64,000 nt of DNA from Takashimella koratensis (GCA_003116875.1 BCKT01000012.1:956098-1020097), one strand, 5' to 3'; counted from the first letter of the stretch, positions 10,781 through 22,130 are shown. Notes: generated by a model from the letters alone, not told the origin. Numbers and translations: made by a program.

Positions 10781-11802
10781 TGTCAGGGTGATTGGTCGAT
10801 GGTGTGAGGACGAGAGGTGAACGGGCAGTGAGATTGGTAACGAGAAGGATTGGGCACCACACAGTAAGCTGAGGCTAAGTGAGTGAACGTTGTCCGAAGT
10901 GAGGGAGGAAGGGGTTTTTTTTGCAAAATCCTCCCCAATATAAGCCTGTGTTCTCTGCACTATCCTCGCGCCAGCCTTCTTGCCACACTCTCTTGCCCTT
11001 TGATAGCTCTGAGCACGAACGAGGCCTAACAGGACTCCGACGACTAGCTCGGTGCCCTTCCTTTACGCACCAGCTCCACTATGGGGTGTTGTCCTCAGAC
11101 TTCCCGCTTGAGAACACCTCTCCTCGCTTTACCCAGCTATCTGAAACTCATGCTTGCAGTTCAGTCCCATTAACCTTTGTTGGCCATGAGGTTGGATAGG
11201 TCTTTCTCCACGGCGAGGGATAAACCCCACCTCTGGCTCTACGCTTATCCCTTGATCACCAGTGGGGCATTGTAAGTGACCTACCCTCTCGATAACAGCT
11301 ACTCGTACTCGCCTACTGGTGACCCTTCGACACCGAGTCAGAGCCAGACTATTCGCTGACTCACCCTTTGTTCCCCGGCGGGAAGTCATCCTCAGAATAT
11401 CCGGCCGAGAAGGGGCAGCACTCGACCGCGTCAGACGGAGCCTGCACGAAAGATGTGTCTCTTGAAAGCACTGAGGAGAACAGACATTCTACGACCTCGT
11501 GAGCTGCTGAGGATATTACCGGGAAAGCTGATAGCGCCAAAACTCATAGTGCGACCAGAGCAGTGGTACAGTTCAGTACGTTTCGGTGCTCGCTTGCCAG
11601 TCGTGGTCCTTTCTGATCACGCATGTCACGTATAGCCTCCCCTTTCACCGTTTACCCCATGCTGGATATGAAGAAGAAAGGAGCGAAAGTCAAGCGAGAA
11701 AAACCAACGGCATAAGTCAAATCGGTTTTTGGAGCGTTTGGTAAGTATACTCGAGATGTGAGAAACACACAACGTCTCACTCTAACTACAATTTTTTTTC
11801 AA
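10781..11802. other. intergenic region between the two divergent family members
   Basis: About 1 kb shared upstream by the 9968-10780 (-) and 11803-12297 (+) genes. It contains short random ORFs only. A good intron donor (GGTAAGTATA near 11740) and a CTAAC branch-like site at 11783 precede the downstream gene. Confidence 0.4.
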
Positions 11803-12297
11803 ATGGACAACCGGGAAAACCCTTACTTTTCAGAATTTCATTTCTCTGGGGGATGTTTATCGGTGTCGACTTCGTCAACAAGGGTTCTTGGCAGTGACGA
11901 GTTCCAAGTGACCACAGAAGACTCCTTCACGAAGCAGAAATATACCATCGATAGCAGCAAGATCGATTTCGACAAGTCACGCTTTGACCCCGGCTCTTGC
12001 ACAGGATACCTCAAGATGAAGGAACCGCTTCAACTCAGCGACGTCTTCCCAGAAAGCTTGGTTGAAGCGATCAAATTGAGGATGAAGAACGTCAACGGCG
12101 AACCCATGATCACCGAGTTTTATGGGTACGTAACCCAGACTAAGACGATTCCCGAAAATGGGAGGTTTCCATCTCGGACATGGACGGATGGAGAAGGTTG
12201 TATTCACATGGGTCATACACCCACCCAGCTCAGCCAGCGGGACAATACTACAGGCCACTGTTGGGCATACGAGCTTGTTCGGGAATGGAGGGCGTGA
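11803..12297 (+). CDS. unrecognised protein, second member of the local family
   Basis: 164-aa frame from the ATG at 11803 (MDNRENPYFSEFHFSGG). It contains TKQKYTIDSSKIDF, then a GYLKMKEPLQLSDVFPESL block and SLVEAIKLRM, then RFPSRTWTDGEGC. The order and spacing of these blocks match the protein at 9968-10780: a QKYT start, a Gly/Tyr turn, a P-hydrophobic-FP helix and an aromatic/basic tail. An alternative structure is possible. The donor at 11740, branch CTAAC at 11783 and acceptor TTTTCAG near 11834 could form an intron that removes this ATG and puts the start upstream. The function is unknown; the family looks lineage-specific. Confidence 0.55.
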   Translation: MDNRENPYFSEFHFSGGCLSVSTSSTRVLGSDEFQVTTEDSFTKQKYTIDSSKIDFDKSRFDPGSCTGYLKMKEPLQLSDVFPESLVEAIKLRMKNVNGEPMITEFYGYVTQTKTIPENGRFPSRTWTDGEGCIHMGHTPTQLSQRDNTTGHCWAYELVREWRA

Positions 12298-12908
12298 CAA
12301 TAATGATACATTGGAGGTATGAGGGCACTGCGTACCCATGATTTGAGATATGGGCCAATGCACGTTGCCCGGGGTGTGGACGTAACGGTGGTTCACACTG
12401 TATACCTCTCCCTTTGTGATGAATTTGACGTGGGGACAATCTGAGAAGAAAGGGACCCTTGTGTCCAAGGGAACAAAGGGCATCACGGGTGAAAGGATCA
12501 GATGGATCCTTTCTTTTCATCTACCCGATAGGTGTCTGTCCGGGGTCCTCAAAAGAGGGTTCATCTCCTGGCAAAAGGCCGGTTAGGATGGTCGGGAGAC
12601 CAAAGTCAGCCGTAGATTTTAGGAGGGGTCTAAGGACGTGAACTTAGGGATCTAAAAGCGCTGAAAGAGAAAGGATTGAGCCAAGGTGACACCGGCGATC
12701 GGGCTCTCGTGAGCTGAATGGAAGTGTACTCTGGAAGAGGTGGAGGTACCTGACCCAGACTTGATCGAGACGTTTGCAGAACATCGTTCGGTTACTAATC
12801 CATACATTGCATCCTGGGCGTGAAGTCGGCGCCATTTAGACCACGACCTCTATCACATAACAGTACGACTCTGAGGAAGAGAGAGTCACTCGGCTGTCCT
12901 CCGTAAGC
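12298..12908. other. intergenic region upstream of array copy 1
   Basis: About 610 bp with no protein-like ORF. The CTCCTTTGTG element seen upstream of copies 2 and 3 is not obvious here. Confidence 0.4.
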
Positions 12909-14004
12909 ATGAGTAACGTGACCTTGGACGATACCTCACCCTGGATTGTGTACTCAGATGGGTGGCTGTCAAAAGGAGACGGTAGGTTGAGTTCAGCACA
13001 TTACCAGAGCCTGGTCTGACTCATGTCTTCATGCAACCGCTCAGACCTCGACAACATCTACTATAACAACACATACTCGGTGTCAAATGGGACGTCCCAA
13101 GTTCTCAAATTCGTGTTCTACGGGACTGCGATCTGGGTTTATGGCTCTAAGCGAAGCACGTGAGTTCTCTCCTTGGCTCGCCTGGAGGACCAATAGCTGA
13201 CAAGAATCGTTTTCAAAGCAACGGATGGTTCCAGACAATAATGGACGAGGGGATCTGTTACGTCAACGCCTACTCTGAACCAGGAAACAGCCAGTACCAA
13301 GTCTGTCTGGTCTCCTATACCAACTTGTTCCTCGGCGCGCACGGTATGGACCTAGTCAATGCCAACAATTATGACCCAGGAGATGGTCAGCCGGCGGGAA
13401 CGGGATTTGACATCGACTACATTGTTGTTCAAGGAACACCGTGAGTGCCTACCGACCAGAAGTTCGATACGCAAGAGTACTGACAGGTGTAAAGAGAGAC
13501 GTTAGGGTTCGGAATGGATGATGCTGCTAGTTTGTCATCGACGACTGCCTCTGGGAATTCTCAGGCGACCTCCATTGCTACCACAACAACTCCCGCCACT
13601 TCATCGTTCACTTCCTCCTCCTCGTCCACCCAATCGTCAGCATCATTCAGCCCCAATCTCTCCAGTCTACCGAGCAATACGCATTCAAGCACTTCAACAT
13701 CTTCCTTTGCACCTTCACCGTCAGCGACCACGGTTCCCTCTCCATCCTCCCCCAGTGGAAGTAAGTCGAGGTTGTCGGACGATCAGGTCGTCATCGCGAC
13801 AGGCTCTTTCATCACCCCGACAACTGAGTAAGTCAACCGCTCGCACGCGTGTCTTGACGCTGACTCCTTTCCAGTCCCATACCACAGATCACCTCGGGGA
13901 AAGCGATTTCTTCATCTGGCCTCAGTCACGCAGAGCCCAGTGCTTTGGCATTCTTGGCTCTACTCTTGGTCCTGTGGCAATGCGTATCAGGGTGGTGTGT
14001 GTAG
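12909..14004 (+). CDS. array copy 1: beta-rich head, Ser/Thr stalk, hydrophobic C-terminus
   Basis: 290 aa from five exons: 12909-12981, 13045-13159, 13219-13440, 13495-13827 and 13875-14004. Intron phases are 1, 2, 2, 2, as in all seven copies. Exons 1-3 encode a head of about 137 residues. Its landmarks are IVYSDGW, YYNNTYS, AIWVYGSKR, NGWFQTIMD and GFDIDYIVVQG, a pattern suggesting a compact beta-sandwich (jelly-roll-like; this is inference). Exon 4 is a stalk of about 110 residues, almost all Ser/Thr/Pro/Ala, ending with the shared VVIATGSF motif. Exon 5 ends in one hydrophobic helix (ALAFLALLLVLW) near the C-terminus. No N-terminal signal peptide is seen. It is probably a surface or tail-anchored glycoprotein of unknown ligand. 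This is the first gene of the tandem array. Confidence 0.88.
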
Positions 14005-14391
14005 GCTTCCATAGCTCATCAGTTTATTTGGGATATTGGGATACTGACCGTTCGGATTCAAATGCATGCTTGAGTGTCGGTCAGAGGCGGATGATAAGCG
14101 TAGCAAGCAGCCTGGGGCGAGCAGTAGATACTACGTCCGAAACTCATTTGTCCTTGTCCCTTTGAGATCTGTTCAGTCCCCATCTATCCCGCGAGGTCAG
14201 ATGGCTTTCACCCTTACTCCTTGTCGGCCCCGTGATTGTCACCCGGCTGTCCTGTCTCTTTGGCGATCAGTTGGGAAAGGCTCCTTTGTGAGGCTGAGCC
14301 ATATTGCTGCCGATCATAACTCTGGGCCGGTATGTCATCAACCCCAATCCCGATCTGGACCTCCTCTCCCTTCCACCACTGATCTGCAATC
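14005..14391 (+). promoter_or_regulatory. intergenic/promoter of array copy 2
   Basis: 387 bp. The stretch GGCTCCTTTGTGAG at 14279 begins a block resembling the one before copy 3 (15714). Both continue with a GCCGAT-rich element and lie about 115-120 bp before the start codon. Confidence 0.5.
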
Positions 14392-15420
14392 ATGAGCAAC
14401 TCCACATTCGACGACGTAACACCTTCCGTGACATATTCCGACGGCTGGACAATCAACAACCAGTGTAAGTGGAAACTGGTAGAACAAGCTAAGTTGAGGC
14501 AGCCGATCCCTATCTTGATCTCTAGTACAATGACACTTACGCAAGATCCACCGCCGTCAACGAGACGATGCAACTTTTCTTCTGGGGTACCCGTATCTGG
14601 ATTTTCGGGGCCAAGAAAGCAAAGTTGGTGTATTTTATCCATCATCGACAACATGCATCAGACATTTGACTGACGATTGTTTTGTTTAGCTATGGGTGGT
14701 TTTCGGCGGTGCTCGATGGGGGAGGCAAAGCATATTTCAAAGCTTTTCCAAAATCGGGAGGAGCTCAGTTTCAGACCTGCATCTACGATTCGGGCTCACT
14801 TCCTTACGCCGCGTACGGATTCCAGATGATAAATGAGGCGGATTATCAAGAAGGTGACGGGACTTCAGCAGGGTCAGGCTTTGATGTGGACTTCATAATT
14901 GTTCAGGGAATGTCGTGAGTCCTCTCCCAGCAGTGGGGATTCCTCATCATGCTTAACGAGTTCACAGGGAAACTGGTGCCAAGTCCTCAACGTCCTCAAC
15001 TATACTAGCGTCTGCGTCCGCAGTGATCTCTACTTCGTCCAGTGTCGTTTCCATCACCACTTCATCGATATCTCCTTCGGATGTTGCCTCCACCAGTTCA
15101 AAATCGCCAAATTCATTGCCACAACAAACATCCAGTGCTTTTGTGGTTTTTCTACCCACAAACATATCAGCATCTGGCAGCGTGACATCCTCCGCGCCAC
15201 GGCAATCACCCACATCAAGTTTCCTCGCACCGTAAGTTCTGAGGTTGTTGAAGGTTCCGAAGGGCGCTGACCAGTGACTCGCAGACCTGTGACTCAGACG
15301 CAGCCCATAATAACCAGTGACGCTGCAACATCTGTTCATTTCCCCAGTGTAGCCATTTCGCTTTGTTTGGTCATGACTTTGCGCCACATGGCGAATCAAT
15401 TCTTCGTCTGGTCCTCATAG
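14392..15420 (+). pseudogene. array copy 2 with premature TAG in exon 2
   Basis: Same five-exon plan as its neighbours: exon 1 14392-14464 (73 nt, as in copies 1 and 3), exon 2 from 14503, exon 3 from the C before TATGGGTGG near 14691, and exons 4 and 5 to a TAG at 15418-15420. Exon 2 reads S-D-P-Y-L-D-L, then TAG at 14523-14525, then Y-N-D-T-Y. Copy 3 reads T-D-A-S-L-D-Q-Y-Y-D-G-T-Y at the same place, so the stop replaces a conserved Tyr codon. Using the TAG as a splice acceptor shifts the frame and loses the family sequence. The donor after exon 2 is weak (GTTGGT), and the C-terminal hydrophobic segment is interrupted by Arg and His. The rest of the head (YGWFSAVLDGG, GFDVDFIIVQG) is intact, so decay appears recent. 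Confidence 0.75.
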
Positions 15421-15834
15421 ACTGCGTGTGTCTCCTTTGGTCTAATCGTGCTGTTCGGTCGTGCTCCCCGATGCATCAAGCGCTTACCGATACCGTGACT
15501 TGATGTCATGCCTTTCGCCGGACTTTATGCCGAGGCCCAATATCCTTTGTCTTTCATCTTGCATTGTCTCCTTGCTCACCCTTTTGACGAACCCCGATAT
15601 CTTTCCCCTTACTCCCTTTTATCCCCGTTGGGGGTCGTATAGCCGCCCTGGCGCTCTCCCCTCTCTTGACCGTCCATACGGCTTCACGCGTACCGATCCC
15701 TTTGATCGACAAAGGCTCCTTTGTGAGACCCAGCGGCGTTGGATGTTGCCGATGATAAGAGAGCTTTGGAGTTGCCCATGCTCCGGTTTTATTCGCTAGC
15801 ATAATCAATACGACCTCGCTCACAGATCCATCTC
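15421..15834 (+). promoter_or_regulatory. intergenic/promoter of array copy 3
   Basis: 414 bp, pyrimidine-rich. The block starting GGCTCCTTTGTGAG at 15714 and the following TTGCCGATGATAAG resemble the region before copy 2. Confidence 0.5.
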
Positions 15835-16929
15835 ATGAGTAACTACACCTACGACAACTCCCTTCCAGTGGTTGCCTTTTCGGACGGTTGGATCTACAAC
15901 CACTCTAGTAAGGACATGGCTACACCCACTCAGCAGTTTGGAGCTGACTTTCATGAAAAGCCGATGCTTCGCTTGACCAATACTATGATGGTACCTACGC
16001 CTTATCGACCGCTGAGAATCAAACCATGTCGATGGCTTTCATTGGCTCTCGTATATGGGTCTTTGGAGGGAAACGGAGCGGGTAAGTGGGAATACCTCCC
16101 TTACATCAGGAAATCCTTCACTTGGCCTTGTGAGAAAATGCCTTCCTCGCTTACACGTACTCTCCCCACTAGCTACGGATGGTTCTCAGTGGGCATTGAC
16201 GTCGCCCCTGTTGAGTATTACAAAGCCTATCCAGATTCAGGACCCGATCAATTTCAAGTATGCATCTACGACTCTGGCAATATGCCGGTTAAAGCGTACG
16301 GAATTGGGATGACGAACCAAGCGAATTACCAAGGTGGTGATGGATCACCGGCGGGTGTAGGCTTTGACGTCGACTATGTGGTGGTTCAAGGCTCGTCGTA
16401 AGTCATTTCGTAACTCGCTTTCTTGCCCTGATGTCGTGTCAGTGCAGGATCCATTACCACGTCGACTATCTCACCTTCTAGAACGGGTGTTGCATCACCA
16501 TCTGTGGTGACGTTAGCAGCCTCTGACGATAATTCTGCGTCGGCCACACTTTCATCGTTCACGTCAGTGAGGGGCACACCCAGTGTCTCGGCTATGACGA
16601 CATCCATCCCTTCGTCCACTGCATCATCCGGCACATGGCTGGATGAGCTTTTACCAACCAATGGCTCTAGCGTGGGAGTGGGCTCCAGCACAACGGGCAC
16701 CGTCCCACAGACTTCCTCAACATCCTCTCCGGTCCCTGTTACATCGTATGTCCAAAGTATAAAGAAGTGGAGACCTTGAGAGCTGAGAGCTGACATTCCA
16801 TCCAGGCCCTCGGATCTGCCAAACGGTAGTACCAGCGGTGCTGGCCTATCAGCCGAGTATTCCAGTCTAACGCTCTCGTTGGTGTTGGCAGTGTCCATAT
16901 GGCAAATTGTCAGTCATTTATTCAATTAA
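15835..16929 (+). CDS. array copy 3: beta-rich head, Ser/Thr stalk, hydrophobic C-terminus
   Basis: 281 aa from exons 15835-15907, 15961-16081, 16173-16397, 16443-16745 and 16806-16929 (phases 1, 2, 2, 2). Head landmarks are VVAFSDGWIYN, LDQYYDGTYA, RIWVFGGKRSGYGW and GFDVDYVVVQGSS. The stalk is Ser/Thr-rich but lacks the ATG-S-F motif that closes the stalk in copies 1, 4, 5, 6 and 7. The C-terminus is SLTLSLVLAVSIWQIVSHLF. It is closest to copy 2 in head sequence (YDSG..P..AYG, YQ.GDG..AG.GFDVD) and in promoter block, so the two look like a duplicated pair of which copy 2 is degrading. It has no signal peptide, and the ligand is unknown. Confidence 0.88.
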
Positions 16930-17547
16930 CTTTAGAGGGCATGTGCTCCACAATCCGGCCACATATCATGTATCCTTTTGAGCGCTTGATTTGCGATGCC
17001 TTTTGAGACACATGCCTCCCTTTTCTATGTCTCAGAATAACGCCTTTTGATCGCCTCTCCTTCCATCCCTTACGGCCGCTTCCTTTATTCCATCTCCTTC
17101 ATTTGATTCCGCACGTCCAATTTTGCAAGCGAAGGGACTTTGGTTGCATTGTGAGTTCTGTCTCTACCCTTTGACATTGGTCGATCTTCCCCTTCACTCC
17201 TGGATCCTCTCTCCCTGAGCCCTGCTCCGCGCCGGATAGCCGTTCCCGCTGCTCAGACGTTGTCCCTCAAACCTTCTTGGCCGTGTCCTTTGGGAGTAGC
17301 TTACCTCCGCCAGGAGCAGAGAAGGGGGCGTGCCTTGACACTGCAATCTGTCCTATGCCCCTTCCTTTTCACCCTCACAAGGGAGACAGCAACTTGGTGA
17401 TTCACGAAGCAGACGCTGACATATGTCCTTGACACAATCACATACACCACGCTGTATGCTTTCGTCATCTCGCCCATACCTTACGAGTTGATCCCGAGTG
17501 TCTAACCTATCTCGGGGATTTGTCATCGAACAGTTCACATCGCAACC
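16930..17547. other. intergenic region between array copies 3 and 4
   Basis: About 620 bp, pyrimidine-rich on the plus strand, with several CCTTTTGA elements. No ORF of interest. Confidence 0.4.
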
Positions 17548-18679
17548 ATGAGCTACCCCAACATGACCATCGATGACACGAATCCGAACATCGTTTACGC
17601 GGGTGGCGGATGGACGTATCTGCACCCTTGTAAGTGTTACCAACATTCGCCAAGTACCAGACTAACGGGGTGATCACAGCCGATCCTGAACTAAGCAACT
17701 ACTTCAATTCTACATACTCGGAGTCGGAGGGAGAAGGGGCAACTTTGACCTTTGGATGGGTGGGCACTGGAATCTACATCTACGGTTCAAAGCGAGAAAA
17801 GTGAGCGTTGACACCCCGATGCCTTCATACTTCGACTGACGAACCCAACCCCTCCTCCCTTCCATGTTCCTCAATCACCTCGTCGCTTAGTTACGGCTGG
17901 TTCTCTGTGGTCCTGGACATGAGCTCGAAGAAGTACATCAACGCATATGCGGGCAGCGGAGGCACCGAGTACCAGGTCCTGCTCTTTTCGTGGAACAACC
18001 TAATCAACGAGAGTCATGGGGTGCTCTTGACGAACGAGAACCAGTTCAACGTCGGTGGGAACGGGACAGGAGGGGGTATGGGGTTCGACATTGACTACAT
18101 CCTCATTGAGGGGACACCGTGAGTGAGCTATGAAGCTTGCTAAGCTGAAAGTGCAATAGAAACATTGTCACGATGGTACCGAACGACGCAGCAGCCGCCG
18201 CTGGGGCTACAGCTAGTGTCACTTCATCCCAAAGTTCTTCATCAGCCGTTATCACTTCCTCTCCCTCGTCTGTTTGGTCATCACCTGCGAGCTCAGCAAG
18301 CAGTAGCCAGAGCACAACCTTAACTCCTCCTCCGTCCACTTCTCAACCTTCCGCCTCCAAACCCTCCAACTCTGGCGGTCCGGGATCAGCTACGAGTAGC
18401 AACCCGACCACCACTGGCTCCACCACACAGCTTCGGTCAGACGATCTCATCCTTGCCACCGGCTCAATTTCCGCTCCTCGCCTTCAGTGAGCCTATGTGT
18501 CCCATTTGTGAACACTGCTCCAGTCACTGACTCTTCGCAGAAACACCGACGTGACGCATGGTTTGTCCGAAGCATTGTATCCATCATCCCGAACTACGGT
18601 TGCAGAACCAATAGGGCTGGTGTATCTGTTAGTTGTGTTGACCTGGTCATATGGGTTTAGGCTTCGTTTTGGGCTGTGA
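17548..18679 (+). CDS. array copy 4: beta-rich head, Ser/Thr stalk, hydrophobic C-terminus
   Basis: 298 aa from exons 17548-17629, 17680-17800, 17891-18118, 18160-18486 and 18541-18679 (phases 1, 2, 2, 2). Head: IVYAGGGWTYLHP, ELSNYFNSTYS, GIYIYGSKRENYGW, VVLDMSSKKYINAYAG and GFDIDYILIEGTP. The stalk is very Ser/Thr-rich and ends with the shared motif in the form LILATGSISAP. The C-terminal helix is PIGLVYLLVVLTW followed by the basic tail RLRFGL, which would favour an inside position for the last residues. It lacks a signal peptide, like the other copies. Confidence 0.88.
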
Positions 18680-19212
18680 CAAAGTCGCACGACTGGGGGG
18701 CGGCAGGGCCATGTTTAACGCCCGCCGCTTGTGTTTCGATACTTGGGTTATTTTGGGTTTATGGAGGTGTCTATGTACAACGGGGTATGCAGGGGTCATT
18801 ACCTCGTGCTCTTTGAGGCAATGCTCAAGTGCAGCGTGGGACACATGAATGAGAATCAGGGAGTGTGTTGACAAAGGTGAGAATCAATCGATCAGGAGAG
18901 GATTAAGTTTGTTGGATGCTCCTTTGTTAGAAGGGACTGAAGGACCCCTCATGTCCGGACAATACCAACATGTCTTTGTCTGCGTAGATCAAGGGCGTGT
19001 GTCTCCTGCCCTTCCAAATGAGAGATATAGATCACTAGCGATCCGTTATTCGGCAAGAAAAAGCCTCTCGTCTGGTGTTCCAACGAACAAGCGTGAATCA
19101 GATTCGTTGATTCGAGTCAAGGCGCCTGAAGTTGTTCTTTCTGTCATAAATCGTATCATTTACAGCTATCGTAGTCTGTTTTCGGCTTGCAATCTTTTGG
19201 ACTCACCTCGCC
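18680..19212 (+). promoter_or_regulatory. promoter region of array copy 5, duplicated before copy 6
   Basis: The part from about 18795 to 18970 is clearly similar to 20525-20690 before copy 6. Shared runs include GTGTTGACAAAGGTGA, ATCGA.CAGGAGA, GATGCTCCTTTGTT and AGGACCCCTCA. In both cases the GATGCTCCTTTGTT element lies about 293-298 bp before the ATG. Confidence 0.7.
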
Positions 19213-20437
19213 ATGAGTACCGACTCCACGACAGAGTCGGGCTTGGGGCTGATGGTTGACGACACATATGGGGGAATGGACTACTCGGGCGACTGGACCT
19301 TCGACCATTCTGGTGAGTATACACACAAAGGCATGAGGTCTGCTGGGATTGGCTCTCATGAGACCGATGTCTGAACTTCGTGAGAACAGCGGACAGCGAG
19401 TTGTCTCAATACTTCAATAACACCTACTCAAGTTCAAACTTGGCAAATCAGACGTTGGCATTTGTGTGGGAGGGATCGGGAACCGTGTCTCTTTATGGAG
19501 CCAGAAGGAAAGAGTAGGTCACATCACATTGATGACTAGCTTGCACCCAGCTATGTGGTAACGGGAACTGACCGCACAGCTACGGCTGGTTTTCGGTGGT
19601 CCTTGACATGAGCGATAAGCTTTACATCAATGCCAACCCATCGAACTCCAGTACAGGAGGTGAAGAGTTCCAGACATGCCTCTTCACTCAGGACGTTGCG
19701 GACGGGGTACACGGAATGATGTTGACCAACGAGGAAGGGTACCCGGGGGATGGCAGCGGGCAATTTTTCTGGGTCGGGTTTGATGTTGATTACATCGTGA
19801 TAAATGGAACCCCGTGAGTGCGAGCAAGGCGACCATGAGACGCTGAGACATGTGTTGCAGAGAACAACCAGGATTCACCTCGGTTGCCTCAACAGTAACC
19901 TCGTCATCATCGTCTACCGTGACTGAACCAGCTGTGTCAACTCCACAACCAGCCTCGTCAAGCTCGACTCCACCCGTGGTGAACAACCCGGCAGTTGTTT
20001 CATCAAGTTCGAGCTCGGTACAAAGCGCCCAAATCACGTCCTCCTTTCCTATCTTCCAAGCATCGACTTCGACCTCTCTCTACTCGATCTCCAGTACAAC
20101 CAATACCTCGCCTTCGTTGTCCACCAAATCCTCATCAGGTTCATCATCATCAGCTGCTGGTTCCACGTCGCAACCACCCGCATATGGCTCCATCGTCATT
20201 GCAACAGGCTCTTTCTCGCCTCCTCATATGTCGTAAATCACCCGCTTCTGTTGATGCTCTTGCCATGCTTGAAAACTGATTTGATCTGCCACACTTCTCA
20301 GACCCTCCAGTCAGGTCATTGACAGTAATGTCGCAATATCTTGTGCGGTTTCAGGAACATCTTATCCTTTTCTCCTATTGTCATCAGTGTTCTTACTGTC
20401 CCTATGTCAGATCTTTGGGCGGAGTGTGTTGGGGTAA
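19213..20437 (+). CDS. array copy 5: beta-rich head, Ser/Thr stalk, hydrophobic C-terminus
   Basis: 321 aa from exons 19213-19312, 19390-19513, 19580-19813, 19861-20232 and 20302-20437 (phases 1, 2, 2, 2). Head: VDDTYGGMDYSGDWTFDHS, ELSQYFNNTYSS, TVSLYGARRKDYGW, NANPSNSSTGGEEFQTCLFT and GFDVDYIVINGTP. The long Ser/Thr stalk ends IVIATGSFSPPHMS. The C-terminal helix is YPFLLLSSVFLLSLCQIFG. It is closest to copy 6, with the same NANPSNSSTGGEEFQ block, the same exon 5 length (136 nt) and a duplicated promoter. The exon 1 N-terminus is seven residues longer than in copy 6. Confidence 0.9.
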
Positions 20438-20929
20438 ATGCATTACATGGGCATCTGGCCACTGGGTGCAACTTATAGTGACGTGTGAGCGGCTTGAGAG
20501 GATTTGTCATCGCGTATGACCTGTCCTCGTGCCTTTCAAGGCAGTGCTCCAGTGCAACGTGGAACCCATGAATCATGACCCCGAGGCGTGTTGACAAAGG
20601 TGAAAGATTGATCGACCAGGAGAAGATTGGGTTCGTAGATGCTCCTTTGTTCAAGCGAACGTAAGGACCCCTCAGGTCCAGATCTAGATTCCTTTGATAG
20701 GTGTTTGTCTGAGTCTTTATAGGATGGAAGATACTTTCCTGTCTATGCAAATGTCGGGCCTATCGCTGGCGCGTTGTCAAGCTTAAACGAGTCTCATCCA
20801 ATCTGCCGACTAGATCTATTGCAACAAATACACGGTGCTTGACATTGTTTTGACTCTCAACTCTTCAACCTTGTCAGCAGTGTTTCTCATTCGCTCTTTA
20901 CAGTGTTAATACATCCCAACATCCCAACC
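20438..20929 (+). promoter_or_regulatory. promoter region of array copy 6, duplicate of that before copy 5
   Basis: 492 bp. About 165 bp (20525-20690) match 18795-18970 with scattered substitutions and small indels. The rest shows no similarity that I can see by eye. Confidence 0.7.
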
Positions 20930-22130
20930 ATGAGTACCAGCCCTACAACGGTGGATGACACGTTCAATGGAATGGGTTATTCGAGCGGATGGACGTTTGA
21001 CCACTCCTGTAAGTTTCAGGGAGACCTTGCCAGCCAATCCCCCCCGTCTTGGTTTCGCAGATCCATGTAAATCGTGATTGGACATGACGGGGATGCTTAT
21101 GAGAGCAGCGGATAGCAGTTTGTCTAAATACTACGACAACACCTACTCCAGTTCAAATGCGGCAGGCCAAACACACTCGTTTGTATGGGAAGGCTCGGGA
21201 ACTGTGTCCGTTTATGGGGCGAGGAGGAGTGGGTAAGTCGCTCGAATGCGTAACGGCATTCAACCCGGTCTATTACTGACTTGAACCTCGCAGCTATGGC
21301 TGGTTCTCCGTTATCATCGACATGAGCGAGAAGATGTATTCCAACGCGAACCCGTCCAATTCGAGTACAGGTGGAGAAGAATTTCAGACGTGCCTTTTCA
21401 CCTTGAGCGTCTTCGAATGGGGAGGTCACGGGATGCTGTTGACGAACGAAGCGGGGTATTCGGGTGACGGGAGTGGACAGACTGCTGGGGGCGGCTTTGA
21501 CGTGGATTTTATTGTGATCAATGGGACCCCGTGATGCTCTTCCACGCAAGTCAGGAAACACGCTGATTGGATTAGAGAGCAGCAAGGGTTCACGTTGCCT
21601 GCCTCTCAAACGTCTTTCTTCGCCGCTGCATCACCATCTTCCCACCAGGCTTCGTCCTCGAGCACTTCTCAAACGCCGGCAAACAACGCCGCAGCAGTGC
21701 CGACCTCCTCCGGGGGCCAAACCACCCAAACCTCCCAAACCACGTCCGGAACTCCCGTCTCCCAGGCCCCTTCCGCCGCCTCTTCCTCGTCGTCCTCTGC
21801 TGCAACGACAACTCCGCCATCTTCAGCGTCCTTATCGTATCCGGTGTTCTCCATTACCGATTCGGCATCACAAAAAGCTGCTTGGGGGTCCATCGTCATT
21901 GGAACAGGAGTGTTCGCCCCACCTCATGTATCGTAAGCTTCCTCTTCTCCAAATACTCTTTGCCTACCAGAAACTGATGTAGGGGTTCTTTCAGCTCCGG
22001 GGCCCAGGTCCTCGGTAACAACGTCGCAATATCTTCCGCGGCTCCTCAAACGTCATTTCCTATCCTCCTAGTATCATTGGTCTTCATACTATCGTTGTGT
22101 CGTGCTATTGGGCGGGGTGCATTCGAGTGA
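20930..22130 (+). CDS. array copy 6: beta-rich head, Ser/Thr stalk, hydrophobic C-terminus
   Basis: 310 aa from exons 20930-21008, 21109-21232, 21294-21530, 21576-21932 and 21995-22130 (phases 1, 2, 2, 2). Head: VDDTFNGMGYSSGWTFDHS, SLSKYYDNTYSS, TVSVYGARRSGYGW, NANPSNSSTGGEEFQTCLFT and GFDVDFIVINGTP. The stalk is Ser/Thr/Gln-rich and ends IVIGTGVFAPPHVS. The C-terminal helix is FPILLVSLVFILSLC. It is the sister of copy 5. No signal peptide. Its stop faces the convergent epoxide hydrolase gene 113 bp away. Confidence 0.9.

Noticed and set aside
14523..14525. TAG in array copy 2 as a splice acceptor rather than a stop
   Set aside because: Splicing at this AG shifts the frame and loses the YNDTY...FFWGTRIWIFG family sequence, while the acceptor at 14502 preserves alignment with copy 3 residue by residue.
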